Shown here in pieces: positions 26,440 to 34,909 of a stretch of 64,000 nucleotides of DNA (position 1 is the first letter of the stretch; the number at the start of each line of letters is the position of its first letter). A model generated the notes under the pieces. That model saw only the letters and a program-made list of their open reading frames with translations. It was not told the DNA's origin and did no database searches. This DNA comes from JBBTDV01 sp038042605 (GTDB lineage: Bacteria > Bdellovibrionota > UBA1018). Made by a program: the position numbers and the translations under genes. Location: contig CAYHPW010000002.1 in assembly GCA_964358645.1 (NCBI GenBank), forward strand, positions 86,977 through 150,976, written 5' to 3'.

Positions 26440-26757
26440 TCAGGACTTTATTTCAACATCAACGCCAGCAGAAAGATCCAACTTCATCAATGAATCCACT
26501 GTCTGCTGTGTTGGTTCTAAAATGTCCAAGAGCCGTTTATGAGTTCTAATCTCAAACTGCTCACGGGACTTCTTGTCTACATGGGGCGATCGGAGAACAC
26601 AATACTTATTAATCACTGTCGGAAGCGGGATCGGCCCACGTACTGTGGCTCCGGTTCGCTTTGCGGTATTCACGATTTCCCATACTGATTGATCGAGAAC
26701 CCGATAATCAAAAGCTTTGAGCTTTATCCGAATTTTATGTTCCATAGCTGCTGCCAT
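26440..26757 (-). CDS. rpsJ: Ribosomal protein S10
   Basis: Small-subunit head protein and NusE transcription factor. IRIKLKAFDYRVLDQSVWEIVNTAKRTGATVRGPIPLPT, then VLRSPHVDKKSREQFEIRTHKRLLDILEPTQQTVDSLMKLDLSAGVDVEIKS. I choose ATG 26757 (MAAAMEHKIR) because GGAG lies 6 bases upstream; the open frame continues to 26808. It is the first gene of the S10 operon and the ribosomal edge of the accessory island; tuf does not precede it. Confidence 0.97.
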   Translation of the reverse strand: MAAAMEHKIRIKLKAFDYRVLDQSVWEIVNTAKRTGATVRGPIPLPTVINKYCVLRSPHVDKKSREQFEIRTHKRLLDILEPTQQTVDSLMKLDLSAGVDVEIKS

Positions 26758-26847
26758 ATACATCTCCAACTTCAAATCAGAGGAGTTCCCCCGACTATTA
26801 TGCTGCATCAGCCGGGCAATCTCTCTCTAAACGTCTTAAAGTTGAAC

Positions 26848-26876
26848 CTAATACAGGGTTTCCAATTTGAAAACAA
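26848..26876 (-). promoter_or_regulatory. Candidate sigma-70 promoter of the S10 operon
   Basis: Minus-strand TTGTTT (26876-26871), 17-bp spacer and TATTAG (26853-26848), about 90 bp upstream of the chosen rpsJ start. A promoter is expected here because the island separates rpsJ from fusA. Confidence 0.4.
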
Positions 26877-26928
26877 TTCTTTTCTTACCGGGCGGGTAAT
26901 CGGGTACCATTCTTTTAATGTGGTAGAA

Positions 26929-28119
26929 ATGACTCTATCTGTAAAACAGTTTCAAGCCCAGCTTATCGCAAAAGCGAAGGATGTATATTCGCATAGCCCG
27001 CTATCTGAAAAAGTGATTTCGGCTTTTTACGTAGTGCCAAGACATGAGTTTGTTCAAAAGTACCGCTTTTGGTCGAACCCTAATTGGTTTGAAGTTAATA
27101 GTGCAAATATTGAGCAGCATCTGGCTGCGCTTTATGCCGATCAACCTGTCATCATTTACGGCAGTGACGAAGATTTTGAGAGTAGAGGTGTTAAACCTGT
27201 TTCTACGATTTCACAGCCTTCTTTTGTTTTACGGATGATAGATCTCCTGAGGCTTGAACCAGGCCATAAAGTTTTTGAACTTGGTGCCGGGAGTGCTTGG
27301 AATGCCGCACTAATGGGAAATATTATTGGTCCTACCGGTAAGGTTGTAAGTCTTGAAATTATTCCAGATCTCATTGCACCGGCCAACTCCACACTTAAAC
27401 GTCTTGGTATTGATAACGTGGATGTCCTGTTAGGTGATGGCGGAGATGGTTGTAAAGAATATGGGCCTTATGATCGAGCGGTGTTCACTGCAGGGTCTTT
27501 TGATTTACCTCAGTCTTTTTTTAGGCAAATCAAAAACGGTGGTCTTCTCTTATTTGTTTTAAAAAACAAAGGAGGAGCTGACAACTTAATCCTCCTTGAA
27601 AAAAGAGAGGACCATTTTGCTTCTATCTTTTCAATGTCTTGTGGCTTTGTGCCGATGACTGGAAAATATCGTTTTACCGATTTTGATGCAAAACCTTTAG
27701 ATGAGATCCTAAATTCAGCAGGAATAAAGACGCATGAAATTGATAAAAACCCTTTCTGGTGGGCGGGGACGACTGAAGATAACTTTATATGGGCCAATGC
27801 CGGCTTGAGATCATTTTTGTCGATCAGTGAGCCAATGCTTGAAATCGTTGCTATTGGATCTGGTAAAACTTCTTTTGGAATCCTCGATAAGGAACAAAAG
27901 TCTTTTATGCTGGCAAAGTATGATAGTTTGATTAGCTTTGGTTCAACGAGGGCTCGTGATCACTTTATCTCCTCCATGAAATCGTGGATTGACATTGGCA
28001 TGCCGGGCCTTTCAACACTTGAAGTAAGGGCATACCCAAAAGGAATTAATATTCATATTGGCCATAATGAATGGGTGAGTAATAGAGCTGAGACTACATT
28101 TATTTGGCGATTGCCTTAA
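26929..28119 (+). CDS. PCMT-type (protein-L-isoaspartate) methyltransferase with C-terminal domain
   Basis: An SAM-dependent methyltransferase of 396 residues. The PCMT-like half runs to about residue 235: VVPRHEFV, ISQPSFVLRMIDLL, SAM motif VFELGAGSAWNAALMG, and VVSLEIIPDL. The C-terminal 160 residues are an extra domain I do not recognise (NPFWWAGTTEDNFIWAN). The frame is open from 26689 but ATG 26929 avoids overlap with rpsJ and starts the family-like part. Ordinary repair PCMT is only about 210-220 residues. PCMT homologues with C-terminal extensions are known as tailoring enzymes in lanthipeptide and graspetide clusters, so a peptide-modifying role is possible. No precursor gene is seen beside it. 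Confidence 0.75.
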   Translation: MTLSVKQFQAQLIAKAKDVYSHSPLSEKVISAFYVVPRHEFVQKYRFWSNPNWFEVNSANIEQHLAALYADQPVIIYGSDEDFESRGVKPVSTISQPSFVLRMIDLLRLEPGHKVFELGAGSAWNAALMGNIIGPTGKVVSLEIIPDLIAPANSTLKRLGIDNVDVLLGDGGDGCKEYGPYDRAVFTAGSFDLPQSFFRQIKNGGLLLFVLKNKGGADNLILLEKREDHFASIFSMSCGFVPMTGKYRFTDFDAKPLDEILNSAGIKTHEIDKNPFWWAGTTEDNFIWANAGLRSFLSISEPMLEIVAIGSGKTSFGILDKEQKSFMLAKYDSLISFGSTRARDHFISSMKSWIDIGMPGLSTLEVRAYPKGINIHIGHNEWVSNRAETTFIWRLP

Positions 28120-28258
28120 TAAGGTCGTTCGAATAGATCGATTACTTCAAGTTGAGACGCTAAAGAAGTATTTGGCCAAAACTACATTTTATGAAAATTA
28201 CCAACCGATTCCGAAGAAAAGCGTTGAGGCACTCATAAAATATCTTTCGTCACCTTGA
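28118..28258 (+). pseudogene. C-terminal gene remnant of unknown family
   Basis: An open frame with no start codon directly after the methyltransferase gene reads RIDRLLQVETLKKYLAKTTF then NYQPIPKKSVEALIKYLSSP and a stop at 28256-28258. Its protein-like composition and clean stop suggest the tail of a lost gene whose 5-prime part was deleted. I cannot name the family. Confidence 0.35.
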
Positions 28259-28423
28259 AATGATCGCCACAAATGTAACAACCGCACATTTGACTACGTG
28301 GCTGAAAAAATATCAAGCTAAGGCAGGAAATCTACTAAGCGCACAAATGTTTGTTAAAAATTCTTAGACAAAACCAATGCGCAGTGTTAGTTACTTTTTC
28401 ATTAAATATTAATTGGAGGCTTT

Positions 28424-28876
28424 ATGAAGTTTCAACCTTACTTTGGCTTTGTTTTATTTTGTTTATCTTTGAACGTTCATGCTGCAACCAGTATGAGTGC
28501 CATAGATGCAGTTAAATCAATTAAGCAGGAATTTCTCGGCTATAATAATTTTAGCGGCTCAGATAATAACGGCAATAAGTGTAAAATTACAATCGTCGAC
28601 TTAGAAATCAATTTTTCAGGCATCCAAGTAAGAATCACCGATAATTTAAACAAGATTGTAGCTGCTGTATCAATTGATTCAAATCTACTAAGCGTCGCCA
28701 AGACAGTACGTAAACTTTCTAACCAGACAATTAATTTATACGAAATTTATGATAGTGAAATAAAAGACTCATCTTTGATTGCAATTTCTCACCATGAAGA
28801 TGTGTTGGATTTTGATCTTGTGCTTATGCCCTCAGTTTTAAAAAACAAGCATGTCACTTGCTCCTACATTGAATAA
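28424..28876 (+). CDS. Small secreted protein of unknown function
   Basis: 150 residues with a clear signal peptide (FGFVLFCLSLNVHA, cleavage likely after HAA) and a strong ribosome binding site (TTGGAGG 7 bases before ATG 28424). The mature protein is short, beta-rich in prediction by eye, with two cysteines (NKCKITIV and HVTCSYIE) that could pair. The DNA is AT-rich compared with the ribosomal genes, in keeping with acquired DNA. I do not recognise the family. The IS begins 17 bp after its stop. Confidence 0.55.
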   Translation: MKFQPYFGFVLFCLSLNVHAATSMSAIDAVKSIKQEFLGYNNFSGSDNNGNKCKITIVDLEINFSGIQVRITDNLNKIVAAVSIDSNLLSVAKTVRKLSNQTINLYEIYDSEIKDSSLIAISHHEDVLDFDLVLMPSVLKNKHVTCSYIE

Positions 28877-28892
28877 CTTAACTGGTCGTATA

Positions 28893-30541
28893 TAGAGTCA
28901 GTTCGGAGTTGATGATTTGATTTTTAATTTTTGATCGGGCTGATTTTAGATTTTTGGATTTTCTTGTTTTTTGACTTTTTTCAGACTTAAACTGGAACCT
29001 TTTTTCACTTCAAACTCACCACCTACGTGGCGGCCATTTGCAATTTTACCTGCTCTCGAAGCAGTTTTCTGAGGTTGAAGCCGAAAATCGCACGCTGACC
29101 GTAGGTCCCCATTGCCGCCTTGCTGCGGGCATCCGGTTTGTTGAAGCCATAAATGGGACGCTTGATGGTCCCAATGCAACCCTCCACTTGGGCCCGCTCG
29201 CACTTCTTGATAACTTCTGCCATTGCTTCGCTCACCGCCCACTCTGCGTTGCCTGCAGGAGCAATTCCAACGTGAGTGACTCCCATTTTTTTTGCTCGCT
29301 TGATATTCACTTTGCTGTGACCACCCCGATCGTACCCAAAAATTTCCGGAGCTATTTGGAACGTCACTTTGTGCAGTTTGAGCGCTTCGATGCAGAATTT
29401 CTTGTCCGAATAATGTCCGCCACCGTTGATTAAGAAACCTTGCACGAATCCTCCGCCTATTCGATTGATTCCCCACTTCGTTCCAAATTCGACCGCCTTC
29501 CCCGCTTTGCCGCGGACAATCGAGTATACCTCTGTCATTTTGAGGTGAATAATCTTCTTGGGAGCCACAAAACCTGTATCCATGAAATGCTTGATCTGAG
29601 GTAACAAACGATCCATTACTGCCGTCAGTCTTTCGAGTTCGCATTGAGCCTTGTTTTTTACCCTGCTCCCGCAATTCCCCAATGCTTGGCTCAATCTCTC
29701 GTGAAGATCCTTGATGACATGGTAGAGTTTTTTTCCAACCTTTACCTTCGCCTCCTTGCTCTTGGCAAAGAGATGGCTGTTTCGAACCAGTGCCTTGATC
29801 TTTTTCTATACTTCTTTGAACTTCTCCCGGACTCCAATTAATCCGCTGCCAGCTCGTTTGAGTTTCGCTCCCAAAATCTTCGCATAACGCGACATCAAAC
29901 CCACCTCGTTTGGATAAGGAATTTTGGCCTCTTGAGCAGTGGTATCGCTCATCAAGCGAGAGGGATCGGCAAACCCCTTGTCCACCGCGATTTTCAGAAT
30001 CGCAGAATTGATCGCACTCATTCCTTCCTCTCCCATCATCTGCGTAAACTCGAAGATCGTAATGTGATCGATCCGCCAATCCGTATCCGTCAAGCCACAC
30101 AGAAATCGTGCTGGTGCATAATGCGCTATTAGATCTTCGGCATCCCGATACGTGAGATTCTTGACAGCCATCAGTGCCACGGCTCCCAATAGCTCCAGGT
30201 AATGCGGTTGAGGCCCTGTCGGCAATTTGATTTTCTTCTCTCGAATTTCTATCTCTTGATCGATGAGCTCGTCCCAATCGATTTCTTTGGAGAGCCTCAC
30301 CAGCTCGTGTTCTTCGCTCACAGTGATGCGTAACTGCATGTTCTCTGAAAAAAGGGACTCCTGACGACGACGTGCCATCTTCGTTCTCGTTTCTGATTTT
30401 TTGATTTAACTTCGTTTGGAGGGAAATTCTGTCCACGGTCACAAAAATACATTGGCAACAAATTACACTTTGGCAATAGAGGTTTGAAAGTTTTTCCGCA
30501 ATTTTTATCGCATTTAGGCCGCTAACTCCGAACTGACTCTA
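28893..30541. mobile_element. Complete insertion sequence with 18-bp perfect terminal inverted repeats
   Basis: The left end TAGAGTCAGTTCGGAGTT (28893-28910) is exactly repeated inverted at 30524-30541. It carries one DDE transposase on the minus strand, interrupted by an amber codon. I see no convincing target duplication (flanks GTATA and AATAA). The right end abuts a DUF4143 ATPase remnant, so the element or a later deletion removed that gene's 5-prime part. The family is probably IS5/IS1182-like by transposase layout; I cannot assign a subgroup. Confidence 0.85.
29023..30378 (-). pseudogene. DDE transposase interrupted by an in-frame amber codon
   Basis: The frame from ATG 30378 (MARRRQESLFSEN) encodes an IS5/IS1182-like N-terminal domain, the first catalytic Asp (LMSDTTAQE), then GVREKFKEV and TAG at 29806-29808. 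The same frame continues without other damage as KKIKALVRNSHLF to the end at 29023, with the second Asp (YDRGGHS) and the Glu (VEGCIGTIKRP). So a single base change inactivates an otherwise complete protein of about 451 residues. Readthrough or suppression could still give some product. A long open frame in another phase of the same strand (28946-30442) is a shadow. Confidence 0.85.
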
Positions 30542-30769
30542 AATAAAAGGGAGATTGATTTCGTGGTACTGCGGGATAGGAAGCCGCTATTCGCTGTGGA
30601 GTGCAAAACTGGGGAAAAGCAAATGTCGCCACATATCCCGTATTTCAGACAAAGAACTGCTATCCCAAAGTTTTACCAGGTACACATGGGCCAGATGCAT
30701 CGCAGACCTATGGACGGTGTTGAGCTGCTACCCTTCATGGAATTCTGCCGAATAGAAAGCTTGCCGTAA
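30542..30769 (+). pseudogene. C-terminal remnant of an ATPase with a DUF4143 domain
   Basis: Right after the IS end the plus strand reads KREIDFVVLRDRKPLFAVEC, then KTGEKQMSPHIPYFRQR and TAIPKFYQVHMG, and stops at 30767-30769. This is the nuclease-like C-terminal part of the common AAA ATPase/DUF4143 proteins found beside mobile DNA. The ATPase part is absent on the other side of the IS, so the gene was destroyed rather than merely interrupted. Confidence 0.7.
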
Positions 30770-30861
30770 TTTAAATTGTGCCTTACCCAGTCCAAAGCAT
30801 CTTTACCTAGGTGTGATAGCGCCGAACTGGCGTTATTGATTTACCGAGTTTAGGTTGATTA

Positions 30862-31296
30862 TTATTTGGCCCCAAATTTTTTCGGAGACATAATTCTTTG
30901 CAATTTTTGAATGGCGCCAATAAAAGCCACCAGCGAGCGATACCCCTCCGGCAAGCCACCCAAGAAAAGGTCATAATCGATTTTTCCATACTCATGGACA
31001 AGCAGGTTGCGAAGCCCTACAGCTTTCACGAGATTCAAGGCAATTCTTTTCGAAACAAGTTTTTTTTGGCCAAGCACAATAAACACGTCCCTGCTAGCTG
31101 TTGGAACAGGCGCTCCTTGGATTGCAAGTAAGCGCCGACCTATTGCCACGCTTTGGTCAACAGATAGTTGGACCAGTCTTTCAATTTCATAATGGTTAGA
31201 CTCTTGGGCCCTTCGTGACGAAGACACATGAGGCTTCAGGTCATTCAGAACCTCCAGAAGGGAAGTCATTTTTTCGCGAATAACCTCAGGCGACAC
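30862..31296 (-). CDS. hepT: HepT-like HEPN toxin
   Basis: HEPN RNases of the HepT type are the toxin of the MntA-HepT module. The R-x4-6-H-x-Y signature is present as RNLLVHEYGKIDYDLF. The frame is open to 31377, but I choose GTG 31296 (VSPEVIREKM) because CGGAGG lies just before it; ATG 31269 is the alternative. Either way it overlaps or abuts the mntA end, so the two are translated together. About 144 residues, normal. Confidence 0.8.
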   Translation of the reverse strand: MSPEVIREKMTSLLEVLNDLKPHVSSSRRAQESNHYEIERLVQLSVDQSVAIGRRLLAIQGAPVPTASRDVFIVLGQKKLVSKRIALNLVKAVGLRNLLVHEYGKIDYDLFLGGLPEGYRSLVAFIGAIQKLQRIMSPKKFGAK

Positions 31297-31732
31297 GAAG
31301 CCTCCGATAAGCTTTTCGGAGCCACTCAGTCTGTTGGGCTTGAGGAAACGCAAGGATCTCATCCTCAGCAATAGCAAGAAGCGGTTCTATTTTATTGATA
31401 TAATCGATCAAGCCGTTTTGTGGAGCTTCATATAACGCTACTGACTCGGTAGCAATCTCACGGATAAGAACAGGATTTAAGTTTGAGCTTAGTATAATTA
31501 TGTCGACGGATTTCCCAAAGATTCCCTCTAACAATCCAGACAACTCGCTAAGTGCCTTCAATCCAAGATTCTTTCCTATAGCGACATCAAGATCGCGGGC
31601 TTTGGATAAATTCTGAAGTGCGCTACCAAACACCCGGATAAAAGTTAAACCTAGCTTGTTTGCCAGTGCTTCCAAAGCATTACGTTCTTTCATCCGTAGT
31701 TTAAAATTTGATCTTGATGATCTACTAAGCAT
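31286..31732 (-). CDS. mntA: MntA-like nucleotidyltransferase antitoxin
   Basis: A minimal nucleotidyltransferase that in this module AMPylates the HepT tyrosine to silence it. The signature GSALQNLSKARDLDVAI (G-S-x10-D-x-D) and the third acidic position VDIIIL are intact. 148 residues. TATAAG at 31745-31740 on the minus strand lies 7 bases before ATG 31732, and no ribosome binding site is seen, so the transcript is probably leaderless. First gene of the pair. Confidence 0.8.
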   Translation of the reverse strand: MLSRSSRSNFKLRMKERNALEALANKLGLTFIRVFGSALQNLSKARDLDVAIGKNLGLKALSELSGLLEGIFGKSVDIIILSSNLNPVLIREIATESVALYEAPQNGLIDYINKIEPLLAIAEDEILAFPQAQQTEWLRKAYRRLRVA

Positions 31733-31920
31733 ATTAATACTTATACCATCAATATAGTGTTGTTACGTAATATTTTGCCATCCTGGCCTGGAATGAAGGT
31801 CCGCGTAGTTACTTATTTCGGCTTTGGCCTAGATTCTGCCCAATAGGTTAAGGCTGCCACAAAGGCTGTTGGGAAGAATTCGATATACCCTGAAAAAAGC
31901 CACATAAAATATGGTAATCT

Positions 31921-32331
31921 TTAATAAGCAGAGCCCATTGAGGGGCTGTTGCCGAATGGGCATTTCTTTGAATTTTGTAAAAAATTAGTCTCATTTTTTA
32001 TTTTTAGGGCGTGTTTTGAAAAATAGGTAAAATCAGGTGTTTTATCTAAAAGCTCAAATCCACAAAACCACTTAACTGCTACATTCTCGTCTATTGCTCG
32101 TTCCATGTCTCTATCAGAATAGTCTTCCATAAATTGCAAAATCAGAGCTTTAACTCCTTGTTCAATCTCATATCCAGGAGCTCCTTTATCGGAGTAAAGT
32201 CTTCTAAATTCCCTACAAATTGGCTTGAAATTAAACACCTTCAAAACCTTCCTGTACGGGTGATCTTTTACAACTAATTGTTCAGTGGTAATTGTTTGAA
32301 ATTGGAGTTGAATATTTTCTTTTAGCGGCAT
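31921..32331 (-). pseudogene. Truncated transposase N-terminus inside the deleted IS
   Basis: MPLKENIQLQFQTITTEQLV, then GYEIEQGVKALILQFMEDYSDRDMERAIDENVAVKWFCGF is the N-terminal DUF772-type domain of IS5/IS1182-like transposases. At about 31975 the frame runs through the deletion point into the inverted repeat and ends 20 bp outside the element at 31921. No catalytic residue is present. Confidence 0.8.
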
Positions 32332-32395
32332 TGATAAAATCTAAATCAATCCCTGCTGTTTGCCACAAAAAAATGCCCATTCGGCAACAGCCCCT
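31941..32395. mobile_element. 455-bp internally deleted IS (MITE-like) with about 30-bp terminal inverted repeats
   Basis: The ends 31941-31970 and 32366-32395 are inverted copies, identical over the first 25 bases (starting AGGGGCTGTTGCCGAAT) and with one mismatch in 30. Inside lies only the first 130 or so codons of a transposase. The DDE catalytic half has been lost, so it could move only with help from a full-length relative. It is unrelated by end sequence to the IS at 28.9-30.5 kb. No clear target duplication is visible. Confidence 0.8.
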
Positions 32396-33044
32396 TATAG
32401 CGAAAGTTAACAGCAAATATATTCCAAGAAAAGCCACAACCGGATTTTATCCAAACAGTGACATCCTCATCAGCCGTGAATTGAATATAAATTCGACTAT
32501 CCCGGAACTGACATCCATCCTCTTGCACGAGATTGGCCATCACCTCGGGCATCATGACGAGAATGAGTTGGCTGAACCTGATTTTGATACCCCTCTATTG
32601 CTCGATAAGTTCGCCGAAGAATTAGTCAAGGCAGCAATTTCGATTAGTGATGGTTTTAGAAATAAAATAGAAGGCCGGATCCAGATCGTAGTGATTCAAA
32701 ATACTGACAAATCACCAACACTTGATATAAATCGCCGAGCACACAGCACCGTCTGGTCTACATTATCTGCACTTATACCTAGTAATAGTGTTTACACATT
32801 CAATATGATGGGAGAGATATCAGTATTCAAGGTCCTTGAGCGATCGAATGATTCTAAAGTTGATCAAATGCAGCTTGCAGTTCTTATTGATAGCATTTTC
32901 CGAAACATCCGCTGGGCAGAGCTCGAGTACGGCGTAAGTGATCCAGTACTTCACGTATACAATACACTTGCTCAAGCAAATTCAAAAAATGTCGTTTGGT
33001 TCGCAGACCGCATGGATGAAATCTACCATTTTCTCGGTGAGTGA
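32396..33044 (+). pseudogene. 5-prime-truncated zinc-metalloprotease-like gene
   Basis: The plus-strand frame enters from the right inverted repeat and continues about 215 codons. HEIGHHLGHHD is a zinc-binding HExxH motif with a third ligand six residues on, followed by a polar C-terminal region I do not recognise. The original N-terminus is missing: the deleted IS sits exactly where it should be. A short open stretch left of the element from ATG 31793 (MKVRVVTYFGFGLDSAQ, then a stop) could be part of it but does not read through. The IS end supplies an in-frame start at 32292, so a hybrid protein is possible. Confidence 0.6.
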
Positions 33045-33109
33045 TTGGGCAAAGATATTCAAATAGGGCAACGCAAATACGGACAGTCTTCTTAGCCACC
33101 AACAGATCT

Positions 33110-33138
33110 AGCTCCTCTCGAGTCAGTCGAGGGGAGCT
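33110..33138. terminator. Hairpin between convergent genes
   Basis: AGCTCCTCTCGA, loop GTCAG, TCGAGGGGAGCT: a 12-bp stem with one G-U pair, 66 bp past the metalloprotease stop. No T run follows, so it is at best a weak or factor-dependent terminator. Confidence 0.3.
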
Positions 33139-33156
33139 TGTGCCGCTTATCCAGCT

Positions 33157-33325
33157 TTACAAAAGCCACTTCCATGCTGGCGGTTACGGAAATCTTGGCG
33201 CCGTCGCTCCTTACTTCACGCTCATCATCCAAGGTGATAATCAACCCTTCCTTTAATTTTAAAATTTTGCAGGCTTCAATGATACCACTGTAATCACGGT
33301 CAGTGCTTGTTTTAGTGCCTACCAG
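33157..33325 (-). pseudogene. Second DUF4143-type ATPase C-terminal remnant, frameshifted
   Basis: On the minus strand just after the kinase stop, the codons read SGIIEACKILKLKEGLIITLDDEREVRSDGAKISV, then a one-base shift restores PPAWKWLL and a stop at 33157-33159. The motif LKEGLIITLDDE followed by WKWLL at the very end is typical of DUF4143 ATPases. It is a different subtype from the remnant at 30.5 kb. Confidence 0.6.
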
Positions 33326-33328
33326 AGT

Positions 33329-34852
33329 TCACCACGGCGGATCTTTTCCGACGATGCCCTTAACCCAAGCCATTGCTGGAAATCTGTCAGGAGGATGGCC
33401 TGTTGCTAAATAAATTTTGGTGAAACCTATTTCAGCAATCTTGCGTGATATGTCCTCACCCTTTATCCCGCCACCCAATTCAACATCCACATAAACCGGG
33501 GTGTCACGCGCAATACCAGCCATGACCTGCAGGAACTCCTCCGGCGTTGAAAATGCCGTAAAAGAACGGCCACTATTTCTTGCTGAATATTCCCAAGTCG
33601 ATCGCACCAGCTCATCGTCATCAATCAATACAGCGTCAAGTCGCTTTTCTGTCGCTATAGGAGCCTGCCTTCTTGGATGTCTTCTTGGAAGCGTGATATT
33701 AACCGACGTCCCGCGGCCAACCTCAGACTCGATCATAAGCGTGCCGCCCCAAGCTTCAATAGAAGTTCTGGCGTGAAAAAGTCCGAGGCCGGATCCTTCC
33801 GGCTTACCGTAAGATACCCCTCGCAGAGTTAGGCGTGGAAGAATGTCTGGCGGTATGCCCTTTCCATTATCTTTCACAGACAGGAATATCTGGTCGGTAT
33901 TACTAGAAAGAATAATGTCAACACTGCCGGGAAACGGCAAAGCCTCCACGCTGTTATTCACTAAATTCGAAAGCACCCTCTTAAATTCCACAGGCTGCAC
34001 ATCAGCATAGAGTTCATCTGAGGAAGCATCAATCCGAAGGTTAATCTTTATGCCAGCACGGGAGCGGAACTGGAGCTGCTTTTCCAAAAGCAAGTCACCA
34101 AGCAAAACAGCAAGCTGCTTTGTTGATACATTCTCTGTGGCGGTCTCCGGTATTTGTCGGCGGCTTACGGCCCAATTCTGTGAGAGCAGATTATTGGCGA
34201 TGTCCTTAATGCGGCTTTCGGCATTTCGGATCATGAGACGTTTTTCTTCTGGTAACTGTTCCAGATCTAGAAGTACGGCCTCCAAAGCGGCAAGCGGGGA
34301 TTTGATATCGTGAGCGACTTGAGTGGCGAGTTTACCAAGACTTGCTTCAGCTTCTTTCAAATGAAGCTGAAGGCGGAGATTTTCCTCCACAGCCTGCTTC
34401 GAGGACCGCAGCGCGAATGCCCAGGCCACTGTGCCAGCAAAACCAGCAATGATCATCGCAGCTAGGCACCACAGCAAAAGAGCCAGTAAAGCTGGCGTAA
34501 AAGTCAAAACAACTTTTAGAGGAGGATTAAATTGCATGAGCTCAAGCTCAATCGTCTGGGCATAAAATGGTATTTTTTTAAACACGAGAGTGGGCACCGA
34601 AGCCAGTACATCGCCTTGTTCATTGATCACACGGACAGCGCAAACATCATGTCTGGTCGAACTGCAAAAAATACGTGAAAGAGTTTGAACGGCTTCCAAA
34701 GCGCCTTCCTGTGCTGGTGATTCCCGCAGGAATTGCTGGGCGGAAGCCGCGACTCCGCGCTCACTATAACGAAAAGCAAAATAAGTTCCGGTGATAGAAA
34801 GAAAGCATACAGCAATAAGCAGAAAAAACACCGGCCTCTTGACTATACGCAT
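33329..34852 (-). CDS. Hybrid sensor histidine kinase with C-terminal receiver
   Basis: 507 residues. Transmembrane segments at about 8-27 and 115-147 enclose a periplasmic sensor of about 90 residues with two cysteines. The HisKA phospho-acceptor is H181 (VAHDIKSPLAALE); the ATPase domain shows NLVNNSVEAL, VKDNGKGIP and GSGLGL. The C-terminal receiver has AVLIDDDE, phosphorylatable D456 in VYVDVELGG and the conserved lysine K503. No output domain follows, so a separate regulator or direct contact must carry the signal. It is divergent from the peptide-binding lipoprotein with only 57 bp between start codons, which suggests shared control. Confidence 0.9.
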   Translation of the reverse strand: MRIVKRPVFFLLIAVCFLSITGTYFAFRYSERGVAASAQQFLRESPAQEGALEAVQTLSRIFCSSTRHDVCAVRVINEQGDVLASVPTLVFKKIPFYAQTIELELMQFNPPLKVVLTFTPALLALLLWCLAAMIIAGFAGTVAWAFALRSSKQAVEENLRLQLHLKEAEASLGKLATQVAHDIKSPLAALEAVLLDLEQLPEEKRLMIRNAESRIKDIANNLLSQNWAVSRRQIPETATENVSTKQLAVLLGDLLLEKQLQFRSRAGIKINLRIDASSDELYADVQPVEFKRVLSNLVNNSVEALPFPGSVDIILSSNTDQIFLSVKDNGKGIPPDILPRLTLRGVSYGKPEGSGLGLFHARTSIEAWGGTLMIESEVGRGTSVNITLPRRHPRRQAPIATEKRLDAVLIDDDELVRSTWEYSARNSGRSFTAFSTPEEFLQVMAGIARDTPVYVDVELGGGIKGEDISRKIAEIGFTKIYLATGHPPDRFPAMAWVKGIVGKDPPW

Positions 34853-34909
34853 TATGTCGTGATAACGAATATCTGCATTTTGGTAAAGGTCATTTTTTTT
34901 GGGGGGAAA

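Noticed and set aside
28259..28423. Search for tRNA genes or an attachment site beside the island
   Set aside because: No T-loop consensus or cloverleaf was found here or at 42.7 kb; no direct repeats bounding the island were recognised by eye.
28946..30442. A 498-codon open frame across the IS
   Set aside because: It is a shadow in another phase of the transposase strand. Composition is Ser/Gly/Arg/Gln-rich without any fold-like pattern, while the true frame shows transposase domains and catalytic residues.
32007..32021. Match of AGGGCGTGTTTTGAA to the window-edge motif
   Set aside because: Here it is part of transposase coding sequence (FSKHALK), so the match with 63.95 kb is probably chance.
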